64,000 nucleotides of DNA from CAVQBP01 sp963848195. GTDB taxonomy: Bacteria > Bacteroidota > Ignavibacteria > Ignavibacteriales > Ignavibacteriaceae. The translations under genes were made by a program, and so were the position numbers. The notes beneath the pieces are model-generated. The model ran no database searches. It was given only the letters and a program-made list of their open reading frames with translations, and was not told the DNA's origin. The stretch covers positions 124,001 through 188,000 of the forward strand of contig CAWKCY010000020.1 of NCBI GenBank assembly GCA_963848195.1, in the 5' to 3' direction. Shown piece by piece: positions 34,453 to 43,198 of the stretch (its first letter is position 1; each line of letters opens with the position of its first letter).

Positions 34453-36363
34453 ATGAGATCATTTATTGTTTCTTCTATTCTTGTGCTTTTAACTTCAGTA
34501 CTGCCGGCTCAAGTCATTTTTAAATCTTCAAGCCTCCCGATTTTTATTATTAATACCCATGAACAAATTATTCAAGATGAACCTAAAATTACCGCAGACA
34601 TGGGGATAATTGATAACGAAGAAGGAAAAACGAATTACATTACAGATTCATACAATATCTATAACGGAAAAATCGGGATTGAAATTCGCGGTCATAGTTC
34701 TCAAATGTTTCCCAAAAAACAGTACGGAATTGAACTCAGAGACTCTGCCGGTAATTCTATAAATTCATCCATATTTGGAATGCCTTCAGAAAGCGATTGG
34801 GTTCTAAATGCATCTTATACCGATAAAACATTCCTAAGGAATGTTCTTGCATTCAAGCTCGCAAATGATATGGGAAGGTATGCTTCCCGCACAAGATTTT
34901 GCGAGGTTGTTATCAATAACGATTATATGGGACTCTATATCCTCCAGGAAAAAATCAAACGCGACAAAAATAGGGTAAATATTAAAAAACTTGAATCTGA
35001 AGATTTATCCGGTGATGCATTAACCGGCGGATACATTATGAAAATAGACCGTATAGATCCGGGTGATAAATATTTCAATTCCATATTCCCCTCTGTTTAT
35101 CCTAAAACTCCACGTCAGCCTTCACCAATTAGCTACATATATGTCTACCCGAATGCTGATAATATATTAACCGCTCAGCAGGAATATATTAAAAATTACA
35201 TTACTGAATTTGAGACTTCTCTTTCTAATTCTACTTTTAACGATCCTTTTATCGGATATTACGACTTTGTAGATATGGATGCATTAGTCGATTATTTCCT
35301 AATTAACGAATTTGCTAAAACTGTTGATGCCTATCGTCTCAGCTTTTATATGTACAAAAACCGTGATAGTGAAGGAAGGAAATTAGTATTCGGACCCATA
35401 TGGGACTATGACCTGGCTTTCGGTCTTGCAGATTATGGAAATGCATGGTTGTCAAACGGATGGGAAGCTGATTCAAATCCATATGAAGGAATCTGGAGCG
35501 TTCCTTTCTGGACTAAAAAAATCTTTAATGATCCTCTATTCAAAAATAAACTCGCTAAAAGATGGAATGAATTAAAAAATACCGTATTTAATTTAACTGG
35601 AATTTTGAATTATATAGATCAAACAGTTATTGACATTAATATACCTATATCAAGAAACTTTGTAAGATGGCCTATTATAGGTGAGTATCAATGGCCGGAA
35701 TACTATGTCGGGGAATCGTATAAACAGGAAGTCCTTTACTTGAAGGGATGGATTATCCGCCGTTATAATTGGATTGATGCTAATATATCAGACGATTATT
35801 CGGATGTTGAATGGCTCCCTGTTGACTTTTCTAAAATTACTTTGGAGCCTGGTAAAACTTCAAAATTTCCTCTTTCTCTTTTCGCAAAAAGCATTGTAAA
35901 TATTTCAGGAATCGAATTCAGAAGTCCCGATTCCGGTATTACCTTTAAACTGTTAAATGACTCGGTTGCAATAACAATAAACCGGAAAGGTGATTATTCT
36001 TTTAAAGCCGTCGCAGAATCCAATAATAATATGGTCTCTATATCACCTGAATATGAAATTAGCATAACTACTCAAGTTAATTCCGGATTGGAACCGGTGC
36101 ATAAATTCTATCTTGAACAGAATTATCCCAATCCCTTCAATGGAGGGACAAAAATTACCTATTTAGTTTCACAAAAAAGCTTTGTCACTCTAAAAATTTA
36201 TAACTTAATTGGAAGAGAGATTGCATCTTTAGTTAACGAAGAAAAACCGGTTGGAAAGTATGTAGTTAAATTCGATGGAAGCAAACTGTCAAGTGGAGTC
36301 TATTTTTACAAAATACAAGCCGGAAGTTTTTCAGCCGCTAAAAAGTTTATAGTTTTAAAATAA
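34453..36363 (+). CDS. CotH kinase-family protein with type IX secretion tail
   Basis: The 636-residue protein has a signal peptide (RSFIVSSILVLLTSVLPAQ). A CotH-like domain follows (about 75-400), a family of atypical protein kinases known from spore-coat CotH, with the segments IEIRGHSSQMFPKKQYGIEL, LYILQEKIKRDKNRV and FGPIWDYDLAFG. The latter carries the DxD-type catalytic site. A beta domain follows, and the C-terminus is a type IX secretion sorting domain (LEQNYPNPFNGGTKITY... KKFIVLK). So it is exported across the outer membrane and probably anchored or released. Its target is unknown. A related, frameshifted protein lies at 61576. Confidence 0.9.
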   Translation: MRSFIVSSILVLLTSVLPAQVIFKSSSLPIFIINTHEQIIQDEPKITADMGIIDNEEGKTNYITDSYNIYNGKIGIEIRGHSSQMFPKKQYGIELRDSAGNSINSSIFGMPSESDWVLNASYTDKTFLRNVLAFKLANDMGRYASRTRFCEVVINNDYMGLYILQEKIKRDKNRVNIKKLESEDLSGDALTGGYIMKIDRIDPGDKYFNSIFPSVYPKTPRQPSPISYIYVYPNADNILTAQQEYIKNYITEFETSLSNSTFNDPFIGYYDFVDMDALVDYFLINEFAKTVDAYRLSFYMYKNRDSEGRKLVFGPIWDYDLAFGLADYGNAWLSNGWEADSNPYEGIWSVPFWTKKIFNDPLFKNKLAKRWNELKNTVFNLTGILNYIDQTVIDINIPISRNFVRWPIIGEYQWPEYYVGESYKQEVLYLKGWIIRRYNWIDANISDDYSDVEWLPVDFSKITLEPGKTSKFPLSLFAKSIVNISGIEFRSPDSGITFKLLNDSVAITINRKGDYSFKAVAESNNNMVSISPEYEISITTQVNSGLEPVHKFYLEQNYPNPFNGGTKITYLVSQKSFVTLKIYNLIGREIASLVNEEKPVGKYVVKFDGSKLSSGVYFYKIQAGSFSAAKKFIVLK

Positions 36364-36488
36364 AAACTCAAAACAGAAAATTCTTCCCCACTCCTTTCAA
36401 GATTAATTATACATTATCATTTACAAGTTTATACATTACAGCAATATTAACAGCTTCTGCAAGTGCCGATGATAGAAGGTCTACGGTA

Positions 36489-36701
36489 TTATTCATTTAA
36501 GGATTGTAGAGCCTTTTTTAATTCATCGGAACTTACTAATGTAGGATTGCTCTTCAATTCTTCCAAGCGCTTTTTAATTATAGATTTATGCTTTGGATCG
36601 AAGGGAATCAGTTCGTCTACATTCCCCATGGTATTCCAAAGCTCAGTAAATAAATTAGCTTTTTCTTCAACTGTAAGCTTTTTAATATCAATGTTTTCCA
36701 T
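36489..36701 (-). CDS. Orphan addiction-module antitoxin-like protein
   Basis: The 70-residue protein matches the small helical addiction-module component family (PF09720 / TIGR02574), with LTVEEKANLFTELWNTM and the terminal SSDELKKAL. Members normally precede a ParE/RelE-type toxin. Downstream on the minus strand no toxin frame is recognisable before the CotH gene, so it is either an orphan or the toxin has been lost. Confidence 0.7.
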   Translation of the reverse strand: MENIDIKKLTVEEKANLFTELWNTMGNVDELIPFDPKHKSIIKKRLEELKSNPTLVSSDELKKALQSLNE

Positions 36702-37113
36702 AGTTCTTAGATAGCTGATTAAGTTATATAAATCAAGAATTTAAGCTTTATACTGTTCTTTCATAATATCTGCATCTTCCTTATATACATATTAATAAAC
36801 GATAAAATTCCGTCAGGAAGTTGAATCTACTATTATTCATTAAAGCTAAATCCATCTCATATACGCTACAGATACGCTCCATATAAACTTAATGACTCAT
36901 CTTATGCAATATCCGGCATTTGAAAGATGACATCTTCAAGAAAACAGATCAAAATAATACGGCCGAATAAAACAAACAATATTACTTAAAAATCGAATAA
37001 TGCATTTGAAAGATGTCATCTTTTAGACGTGCTGCGAACAAATAATTATGAAGGTCTATACCCGCCTGTAAATTAGTATTATTCAAGCGGGCTGTCAGAC
37101 GTACACCAAAAAA
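36702..37113. other. Intergenic interval with palindrome pair
   Basis: The 412 bp between the antitoxin-like gene start and the Crp/Fnr gene end contain the palindrome pair 36923-37023. The rest is AT-rich. No gene is seen. Confidence 0.45.
36923..37023. promoter_or_regulatory. Paired palindrome (pair 4)
   Basis: AAAGATGACATCTTC (36923-36937) and AAAGATGTCATCTTT (37009-37023) are 86 bp apart. Both carry the extension GCATTTG in the same direction on their left side, and the first matches CCGGCATTTGAAAGATGACA of pair 1 over 20 bases. The second lies 91 bp after the Crp/Fnr-family gene stop. Confidence 0.5.
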
Positions 37114-37884
37114 CTATTGGAATAATTCCATGAATTTTGAAAAATCAAGAATTGTAAGTTTCGAACCATTAAATTCAATCAGGCCTCTTCGAACAAAACT
37201 GTTTAGTGTTCTTGAAATCGTCTCTCTTGACGTGCCCGCCATATTTGCTAGATCATGCTGAAATGGAATTTCATCTAATTCAGCTCTATTCTCATCTATT
37301 CTGCCTGATTTATTCATTAATTCTATTACTACTGAAGCTACTTTTTGCTCAGCATTATTTAAACCAAGTGATTTAATTTTCGTGTCGGCATAACGAATCC
37401 TATTTATCAATTCCTTCAATAAAGCTATAGAAATATCCGGGTATTTATTCAGTAAATTTAAGAATTCATTCCGCTGTATAATAAATATCTCGGAATTCTC
37501 TAAAGCGATAACATTAGCTGAACACTCGGCTTCATCTAAAATAGACATTTCACCAAAAAAATCTTTTTCATTAAGTATTGTCAAAATAACTTCTTTTCCA
37601 TCATCGCTTACCCTTGATACTTTCAGTTTTCCTTTAATAATTAAATAAAATGCAGAACTCTTTTCATCTTCAAATATAATAACGGAATTCTTACTAAATG
37701 ATTTTCGCATTCCTATCTTAGAAATTTGATTTAATGTATCCTCATCTAAACCTGAAAAAATTGTTAAGTTTTTAAGAAAATCACTAATATCTACTTCCTC
37801 TTTTTGAACTTTTACAGATTGTTCCGGATAATCGGTTGCAATTCTTATTTCATTTGGGAAAAGGGTCTTTAATATATTTTCCAT
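37114..37884 (-). CDS. Crp/Fnr-family transcription regulator
   Basis: The 256-residue protein has an N-terminal cyclic-nucleotide-binding-type beta-roll (about 35-150, with FLKNLTIFSGLDEDTL, GEMSILDEAECSANVIALE) and a C-terminal winged helix (about 175-250). Its recognition helix is SRETISRTLNSFVRRGLI. There are no cysteines set for an Fe-S cluster as in FNR, so it may bind a nucleotide or no ligand. It is followed by a palindrome pair and faces away from a phosphatase remnant. The target genes are unknown; it might bind the dispersed palindromes, but its recognition sequence cannot be deduced. Confidence 0.9.
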   Translation of the reverse strand: MENILKTLFPNEIRIATDYPEQSVKVQKEEVDISDFLKNLTIFSGLDEDTLNQISKIGMRKSFSKNSVIIFEDEKSSAFYLIIKGKLKVSRVSDDGKEVILTILNEKDFFGEMSILDEAECSANVIALENSEIFIIQRNEFLNLLNKYPDISIALLKELINRIRYADTKIKSLGLNNAEQKVASVVIELMNKSGRIDENRAELDEIPFQHDLANMAGTSRETISRTLNSFVRRGLIEFNGSKLTILDFSKFMELFQ

Positions 37885-38008
37885 TTTTTTTCCTTTCTCA
37901 ATATATTTAAATAAGGATCTCCTAACTCAAAATAAATCCTATATAATAAATTATCCGTGAGATAAAGCATGAAGATTATATTGTTTTATATCCATCACAC
38001 CTTACTAT

Positions 38009-38038
38009 TAAGAGCCTGTGAATATCATTAACCAACGG
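38009..38038. mobile_element. Truncated family 1 MITE-like end (copy D)
   Basis: AAGAGCCTGTGAATATCATT and then AACCAACGG match the left end of the elements at 26721, 53013 and 54303. The match stops exactly where the phosphatase remnant begins (about 38040), marking a deletion or insertion junction. Confidence 0.6.
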
Positions 38039-38039
38039 C

Positions 38040-38349
38040 ACCAGAAAACTTGACGCCTTTCCTAAGGGAAGGATTAAGATGCTTGAAACATTAGCAGGTT
38101 ATATTTCTATAGCTATTGAAAATGCCCGTTTGTTCTCAAAAGAACGTATTGATAAAGAAAAGGATGTTGAATGAACTCATTGAAGCACCCAGAATTCAGT
38201 TAAACTTATTTCCTCACAACCCGCCGGTTGTTAATGGATTCAAAGTAACTGAAGTGGGCCTTTGCCAGGAAGTTGGTGGAGATTGGTTTGATTATATCCC
38301 CTATGATGATGGACGTTTAAACATTATAATTGTAAAATTGTTAATTTGA
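38040..38349 (+). pseudogene. Remnant of a GAF-PP2C phosphatase gene
   Basis: From 38040 the frame reads the end of a GAF domain (RKLDAFPKGRIKMLETLAGY then ISIAIENARLFSKERIDKE) and stops at 38172-38174. After a frameshift near 38165 the second frame continues as the start of an RsbU-type phosphatase (IQLNLFPHNPPVVNGFK, EVGGDWFDYIPYDDGRLNIII) and ends at 38349 before the GDVxGKG motif. The gene thus lacks its 5' part, is frameshifted and has lost most of its catalytic domain. It is a dead fragment; the 5' breakpoint abuts a MITE-like end. Confidence 0.8.
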
Positions 38350-38422
38350 GGTTGAGATTAATATGATTTTTAAGAAATCATAATTTAAATAATTTCGAGT
38401 AATACATTAACCGGAGAAAATT

Positions 38423-38887
38423 ATGAAAGGAAACCAAAAGTTACTAGTTATTTTAAATGATCTGCTGGCAGATGAATTAACTGCAATCAATCAATATATG
38501 GTCCATGCAGAAATGTGTGATAATTGGGGATATGAAAAGCTCCATAAAGCAATAGAAAAACAAGCATATGATGAAATGCATCATGCAGAATGGCTTATTC
38601 AGAGAATAATATTTCTCGAGGGTAATCCAACGGTTTCAAAATTAAATAAGATTAAAATAGGTAAAACAATAAAAGATATGATATTCAATGATCAGGATGC
38701 TGAAATTGACGCCGTTAAAGCATATAACGATGCAATATCACTGGCTCGTGAAGTTAGAGACCAGGCTTCTGTTGATTTATTGACCAAAATCTTAAACATG
38801 GAAGAAGGTCATGTTGATTGGGGAGAAATGCAGCGTGATCAAATTCAACAAATGGGAATAGAAAACTATTTAGCTAAGCAATCTTAG
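38423..38887 (+). CDS. bfr: Bacterioferritin
   Basis: The 154-residue protein is a heme-type ferritin. It shows the ferroxidase ligands of Bfr: Glu18 in LLADELTAINQY, Glu51-class residues in AYDEMHHAEWLI and EEGH near 128-131. The heme-ligand methionine is Met57 (DEMHHAE), equal to Met52 of E. coli Bfr. The FLEGNP turn is typical. It stores iron and detoxifies peroxide. It stands alone; a receiver gene follows after 70 nt, possibly in the same transcript. Confidence 0.93.
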   Translation: MKGNQKLLVILNDLLADELTAINQYMVHAEMCDNWGYEKLHKAIEKQAYDEMHHAEWLIQRIIFLEGNPTVSKLNKIKIGKTIKDMIFNDQDAEIDAVKAYNDAISLAREVRDQASVDLLTKILNMEEGHVDWGEMQRDQIQQMGIENYLAKQS

Positions 38888-38957
38888 AGTTGAATTAACA
38901 TAATGAGATAAAGATTTTTTGATATGATTAGAATAGAAGGATAAAGGATTAGTTTCG

Positions 38958-39308
38958 TTGAAATCTGCATTAATAGTTGAAGATCAGGGAATAACGGCAT
39001 TAGATTTAAAATCAGCATTTGATGAATGCGGTTTTTTTAATTCCACAATTGTTGCTTCCGGAAGAAAAGCTATTGAGTTTATTAAATATGAACTTATAAC
39101 TATTGCCACACTCGATATAAAATTATCAGATAATGTATCCGGGATTGAAGTTGCAAAAATTTTAATGATTAAAAATGTTCCCTTTGTTTTTGTATCCGCT
39201 TTTTCAAACCCGGAAAATTTAAGACTTGCGAAAGAACTGAAGCCGCTAGGAATAATTGAAAAACCTTTTAACAGAGAAGTTTTGAAAACAATAATTAGTA
39301 ATGTGTAG
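38958..39308 (+). CDS. Stand-alone receiver-domain protein
   Basis: The 116-residue receiver starts at TTG (38958). It contains the acidic pair Glu8-Asp9, the phospho-acceptor Asp53 (ATLDIKL), Ser80 (FVSAFSN) and Lys102 (EKPFN). No output domain is present. It may relay from a distant kinase such as the HWE kinase at 19055. It sits between bfr and a convergent membrane protein gene. Confidence 0.85.
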   Translation: MKSALIVEDQGITALDLKSAFDECGFFNSTIVASGRKAIEFIKYELITIATLDIKLSDNVSGIEVAKILMIKNVPFVFVSAFSNPENLRLAKELKPLGIIEKPFNREVLKTIISNV

Positions 39309-39323
39309 AACAAAGAATAAATT

Positions 39324-39626
39324 CTAAAGAAATAATTGAATTATATACTTAATGGATAGTCTGAATCTTTTAACCGGGATAATTGAAATAATCTTCGAAA
39401 TATAATATGGTATTATAAATGCAAGAGGTGTTAACCATATCAAATTCCACTTGTTTATATCAAAGACTATAGATATAACTAAAATTAAATAAAGAAAAGT
39501 AAGTCCCGCCTTTTCATGGTATTTACTAAACAACATCGGAAGTGCAAATGTTGTTAGAAGAGTTAAACCGGAAATGCCGAATAAAATATAAAATTGAAAA
39601 AAAGTCATTAAGCAGAAGCCCTCCAC
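39324..39626 (-). CDS. Small membrane protein
   Basis: The 100-residue frame encodes three or four hydrophobic helices with a basic C-terminus. The likely start is the ATG at residue 1 or Met7. I recognise no family. It is convergent with the receiver gene with only 15 nt between stops. Confidence 0.45.
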   Translation of the reverse strand: MEGFCLMTFFQFYILFGISGLTLLTTFALPMLFSKYHEKAGLTFLYLILVISIVFDINKWNLIWLTPLAFIIPYYISKIISIIPVKRFRLSIKYIIQLFL

Positions 39627-39950
39627 TTAGTTGAAACTTTATTATTTTTTTTAGAAAATTTCTTTTAGATTATGGATTTCTTAAATTTAATTTTAAATAA
39701 TTATTTTCAAAACCGGGTAAATAAAGTAGATATTATGTAGTTAATGTGTAATGATTACTATCACTATTTAATATCAAATACAATTATCACGCCGAATGTT
39801 TTCTTTTAATTAATTAAAATTTCCATATGATGACATGTAATATATACCATTATTTAATCCATTTCGTGCTCTCTGTCACAACACTCCTAAATATAAAAGC
39901 CGAAAAACATATTTTCTACCGGCATTAAAAATTAAAAATAATTTATTATT
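39627..39950. other. AT-rich divergent promoter region
   Basis: The 324 bp separate the small membrane protein gene and the ABC transporter operon. I see no hairpin or repeat worth naming. Confidence 0.4.
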
Positions 39951-40868
39951 ATGAACATTCTACAGACTGAAAATCTATCAAAAAAATTTGGTAATACAGC
40001 AGCTGTTAATAATGTCTCCATTAATGTTCGGGAAGGAGAAATCTATGGCTTTTTAGGATTAAATGGTGCCGGGAAAACAACAACTATAAGACTTCTTTTA
40101 GGAATGATAAAACCTGACTCCGGTTCGTTCACATTATTTGGTAAACACGTTAAACAAGGTTCAATCATCTGGAATAATATCGGATATTTAGTGGAAACAC
40201 CCCATTCATACCCTGAACTTACTATCGAAGAAAATCTTAAGGTAGTATTCAGACTAAGACATCTCGATAACAAAAGATTGATCGACATCATTATAGATAA
40301 ATTAAAACTCACTCCATATAAAAACAAAAAAGTAAAATATTTATCTATGGGAAATAATCAACGCTTGGGACTGGCAAAAGCACTGATGCATAAACCCCGA
40401 TTATTAATTCTTGATGAACCTATAAACGGCTTAGATCCTGCTGGCATTGTTGAGATCAGAGAATTGCTTAAAGAGCTAGTGACTGAATATAATACAACAA
40501 TATTTTTATCAAGTCACATCCTTTCCGAAATCTCAAAAATCGCAACGCGAATAGGTATAGTGCATGAAGGTAAACTTGTTAAAGAAATAAATACAAATGA
40601 CTTAGAACAGCAAGTAATTAAAAAACTTTGTCTGAAAACTCTGGATAATTCCAGGGCACTGCAGTTATTAAAAGACCATGGTCTGGATGTTGTCCTTAAT
40701 AGTAATGATTTAATTGAAACTACGGATATAAATTCAATTCAGCATCCTGAAACAGTTGCTGCCCTGCTGGCAGAATCCCATCTGCCTCCTAAAATGTTGA
40801 ATGTATTTGAGGAAGATTTGGAATCATATTTTCTTAGAATAATCGGGAATGAAAAAAGCCTATCATGA
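39951..40868 (+). CDS. ABC transporter ATP-binding protein
   Basis: The 305-residue ATPase has Walker A GLNGAGKTT, a signature LSMGNNQRLGLAKAL (LSxGQ variant with NQ), Walker B LLILDEP and the H-loop LSSHILSE. Its C-terminal extension of about 80 residues is usual in drug and antibiotic ABC-2 exporters (BcrA-like). It overlaps the permease gene by 4 nt (ATGA). It energises the export of an unidentified substrate, perhaps a lipid, peptide or drug. Confidence 0.93.
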   Translation: MNILQTENLSKKFGNTAAVNNVSINVREGEIYGFLGLNGAGKTTTIRLLLGMIKPDSGSFTLFGKHVKQGSIIWNNIGYLVETPHSYPELTIEENLKVVFRLRHLDNKRLIDIIIDKLKLTPYKNKKVKYLSMGNNQRLGLAKALMHKPRLLILDEPINGLDPAGIVEIRELLKELVTEYNTTIFLSSHILSEISKIATRIGIVHEGKLVKEINTNDLEQQVIKKLCLKTLDNSRALQLLKDHGLDVVLNSNDLIETTDINSIQHPETVAALLAESHLPPKMLNVFEEDLESYFLRIIGNEKSLS

Positions 40869-41650
40869 AACAACAATTAGAAGCATTCCTGGCAGAGATT
40901 TATAAAAATAAACGCGCCAAAATTATCCCGGTTACATTCATTGCTTTTTCACTTGCACCCCTGTTTGGCAGCGTAATAATGTTTTTAATGAAAGACAACG
41001 GTTATAATGGACTTTCAGGAGCTTTAAAAACAAAAGCAATAATGATGTCTTTCAATGCCGACTGGAATTCGTTTTTAGGACTATTATCACAAGCCGTAGG
41101 TGTCGGCGGAGTTTTAATTTTCGGATTTGCAGCAGCATGGTTATTCGGAAGAGAATACTCTGATGGAACAGCTAAAGACTTATTGTCCCTTTCAATTTCC
41201 CGTACAAAAATATTAAATGCAAAATTCATTTATTATATTATCTGGTGTCTTGTATTGGTAATCTCAAACTTATCGATTGGATTATTATTAGGATACTTCC
41301 TTCAGCTTCCCGGATGGGATAAATTAATGTTTATCCAGAATATTAAGATCTATTTCGTGACAACATTTCTGATTGTCTTATTGAATACTCCGGTTGCTTT
41401 CTTCGCAGTTGCAGGTAAAGGATATCTGGTTCCGCTTGGACTTGTAGCACTAACATTAGTATTCGCTCAAATTATAGGCGCATTAGGTTACGGAAGTTAT
41501 TTCCCCTGGTCAGTGCCTGGAATTTACAGCGGAAGCGGCGGAGAAGAGCTTAAATCAGAGTTGAATTCCATTAGCTATTTACTTATTGTATTAACCAGCA
41601 TTTTAGGTTATACCGCCACAATATTATGGTGGAAATATTCCGATCATTGA
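40865..41650 (+). CDS. ABC-2-type permease
   Basis: The 261-residue protein has six predicted membrane helices and the ABC-2 pattern GREYSDGTAKDLLSLSISRTKIL, the coupling region that meets the ATPase. It overlaps the ATPase gene by 4 nt, and the two form an exporter with two permease copies. A heptanucleotide array separates its end from the convergent M15-like gene. The substrate is unknown. Confidence 0.9.
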   Translation: MKQQLEAFLAEIYKNKRAKIIPVTFIAFSLAPLFGSVIMFLMKDNGYNGLSGALKTKAIMMSFNADWNSFLGLLSQAVGVGGVLIFGFAAAWLFGREYSDGTAKDLLSLSISRTKILNAKFIYYIIWCLVLVISNLSIGLLLGYFLQLPGWDKLMFIQNIKIYFVTTFLIVLLNTPVAFFAVAGKGYLVPLGLVALTLVFAQIIGALGYGSYFPWSVPGIYSGSGGEELKSELNSISYLLIVLTSILGYTATILWWKYSDH

Positions 41651-41677
41651 ATTACTATAAATGCCCTAATGGCTATA

Positions 41678-41734
41678 AATGACTATTGAATGACCATCGA
41701 ATGACCCAATGACCAATGACCAATAGACCAATGA
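41678..41734. repeat. Heptanucleotide array between convergent genes
   Basis: Irregular TGACCAATGACC-like units reach up to the stop codon (TAG, 41735-41737) of the minus-strand M15-like gene, whose last bases continue the repeat pattern. Confidence 0.75.
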
Positions 41735-43168
41735 CTAAAAGATCGCCTCATGATGCTCAAATTCATTCACAAATTCATTATTCCTTGTTAACGGATGACC
41801 ATTCTGTGGTATAAAACCTCCTATGCTTTTGCATATTATCTTACCAATTCCTAAAGTCCGCAAATCAAAATGCATTATATCCCCGCTGGCTCTAGGACCA
41901 AAATCCATTGCCCCCCATGCGAGCCCTGCTATTTGTCTCAATGCATATACAAGATCAGGATGAAGATTTAAAAAACCATCTAATGGATTCCTTTTATCAA
42001 AAGTAACGGAGTTACGCCAATATTTTAATTCTTCCGGATTTTTTTTAAGATAAGTAATAAATTCATCATTCCTTTGCTTAAGAATTTCATAAGCAGCGGA
42101 AGTATCATATCCGGTTGATTCAGCAATGCTGTTCAAATAAGCAAAAACAGTACTGCCGGGAAGTTTTTCCCCTGATGCTTTTCTAAATAAATCAATAAAT
42201 CGGGTTCTTTCTTTTAGCAATTCCTCGTTATTAACAACCCATCCCGCACCAATCCAGGGATTACCCCAGCCGTTTATATCTATAGCAAGACCGAAGCTAT
42301 GCATTGCCTGATTATCTGCAGAGAGCCTTGCACTACTGAAGCCTGTTCCGGCATTAAATCCAAGTGCCTTACCTAAAGAAGCGGGGGTCATATCTTTGTA
42401 TTTTGGCTGGGATAAAAGCCATCTTTCTGCTTCTTTCAGTTTACGAAGTAATAATAAATGAATCCCGCTTGATATTTTTATTCCAAGCCATGCAGGAACA
42501 AGAATGAACTGAAACCAGTTTTCGGATGAAAATTCATTACCGGTTTCTTGTAAAACCTTCTGCTTAATATCGGATTTATTTAATATTGATTGTCCGTAAA
42601 AACCGCTGCTGTTTAATTTTTGTTTAAGCCCATGATTTATAAATCCAAGCGTTTCGATTGTAGACCTTCCAATTATACCATCATGCTCTTTGGGATCAAT
42701 AAAATTAGCGATTTGAAACTGGTGAACAGCTTCAACTAAAACAGCCCCTGCTTCGCCATCATTTTCAATTTGATATTTATCCTGATTAGAATTTTGATTA
42801 TGGGTTAAAAGTTTCTGCTTTACATCCGTTAAATTAATGATTTTAGAAAGCTCTGTCAGAATATCTTTAACGGATATGCCCGATTTAAGAACAAGCTGTT
42901 TGTTTTTCGGAATTAATGAGTTGTTTTTTTGAGAAGATAATAACGGTTCAACAATAGGGATTTCATGTTCAATAATTTCCAGTTCTATATTTTCATATGT
43001 TTCAGTATCAATTCTTTCATATTCCGGCTCAGAAGAAAAGAAAGAATCTTCATCTTGATTAGGCTCTAGTTCAGATTTTGATGATTCTTCTTCTGCTATT
43101 TTTGTTGAAGAAAGGAAATAATTTGAATCTTCATTTATAAATACCGCATTTTCATTTTCTTCGTACAT
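41735..43168 (-). CDS. M15-like zinc D,D-peptidase with acidic leader and peptidoglycan-binding domain
   Basis: The 477-residue protein starts with an acidic disordered region of about 100 residues without a signal peptide. A PG_binding_1-like module follows (about 138-180, AVHQFQIANFIDPKEHDGIIGRSTIETL, split at FIDP). A catalytic domain has MHSFGLAIDIN with His290 and Asp297, and DIMHFDLR with His433 and Asp435, the metal-binding pattern of M15 D-Ala-D-Ala carboxypeptidases and endolysins. All metal ligands are present, so it is probably active on peptidoglycan cross-bridges or stem peptides. It is the last gene of the 41.7-52.9 kb cluster, 30 nt after the OmpA-domain gene. Confidence 0.83.
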   Translation of the reverse strand: MYEENENAVFINEDSNYFLSSTKIAEEESSKSELEPNQDEDSFFSSEPEYERIDTETYENIELEIIEHEIPIVEPLLSSQKNNSLIPKNKQLVLKSGISVKDILTELSKIINLTDVKQKLLTHNQNSNQDKYQIENDGEAGAVLVEAVHQFQIANFIDPKEHDGIIGRSTIETLGFINHGLKQKLNSSGFYGQSILNKSDIKQKVLQETGNEFSSENWFQFILVPAWLGIKISSGIHLLLLRKLKEAERWLLSQPKYKDMTPASLGKALGFNAGTGFSSARLSADNQAMHSFGLAIDINGWGNPWIGAGWVVNNEELLKERTRFIDLFRKASGEKLPGSTVFAYLNSIAESTGYDTSAAYEILKQRNDEFITYLKKNPEELKYWRNSVTFDKRNPLDGFLNLHPDLVYALRQIAGLAWGAMDFGPRASGDIMHFDLRTLGIGKIICKSIGGFIPQNGHPLTRNNEFVNEFEHHEAIF

Positions 43169-43198
43169 AATTTTTCCCGGTAAATATTTATTGGATAA

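Noticed and set aside
37009..37023. FNR/Crp box for the adjacent regulator
   Set aside because: The palindrome AAAGATGTCATCTTT differs from TTGAT-N4-ATCAA and TGTGA-N6-TCACA, so no assignment to that protein was made.
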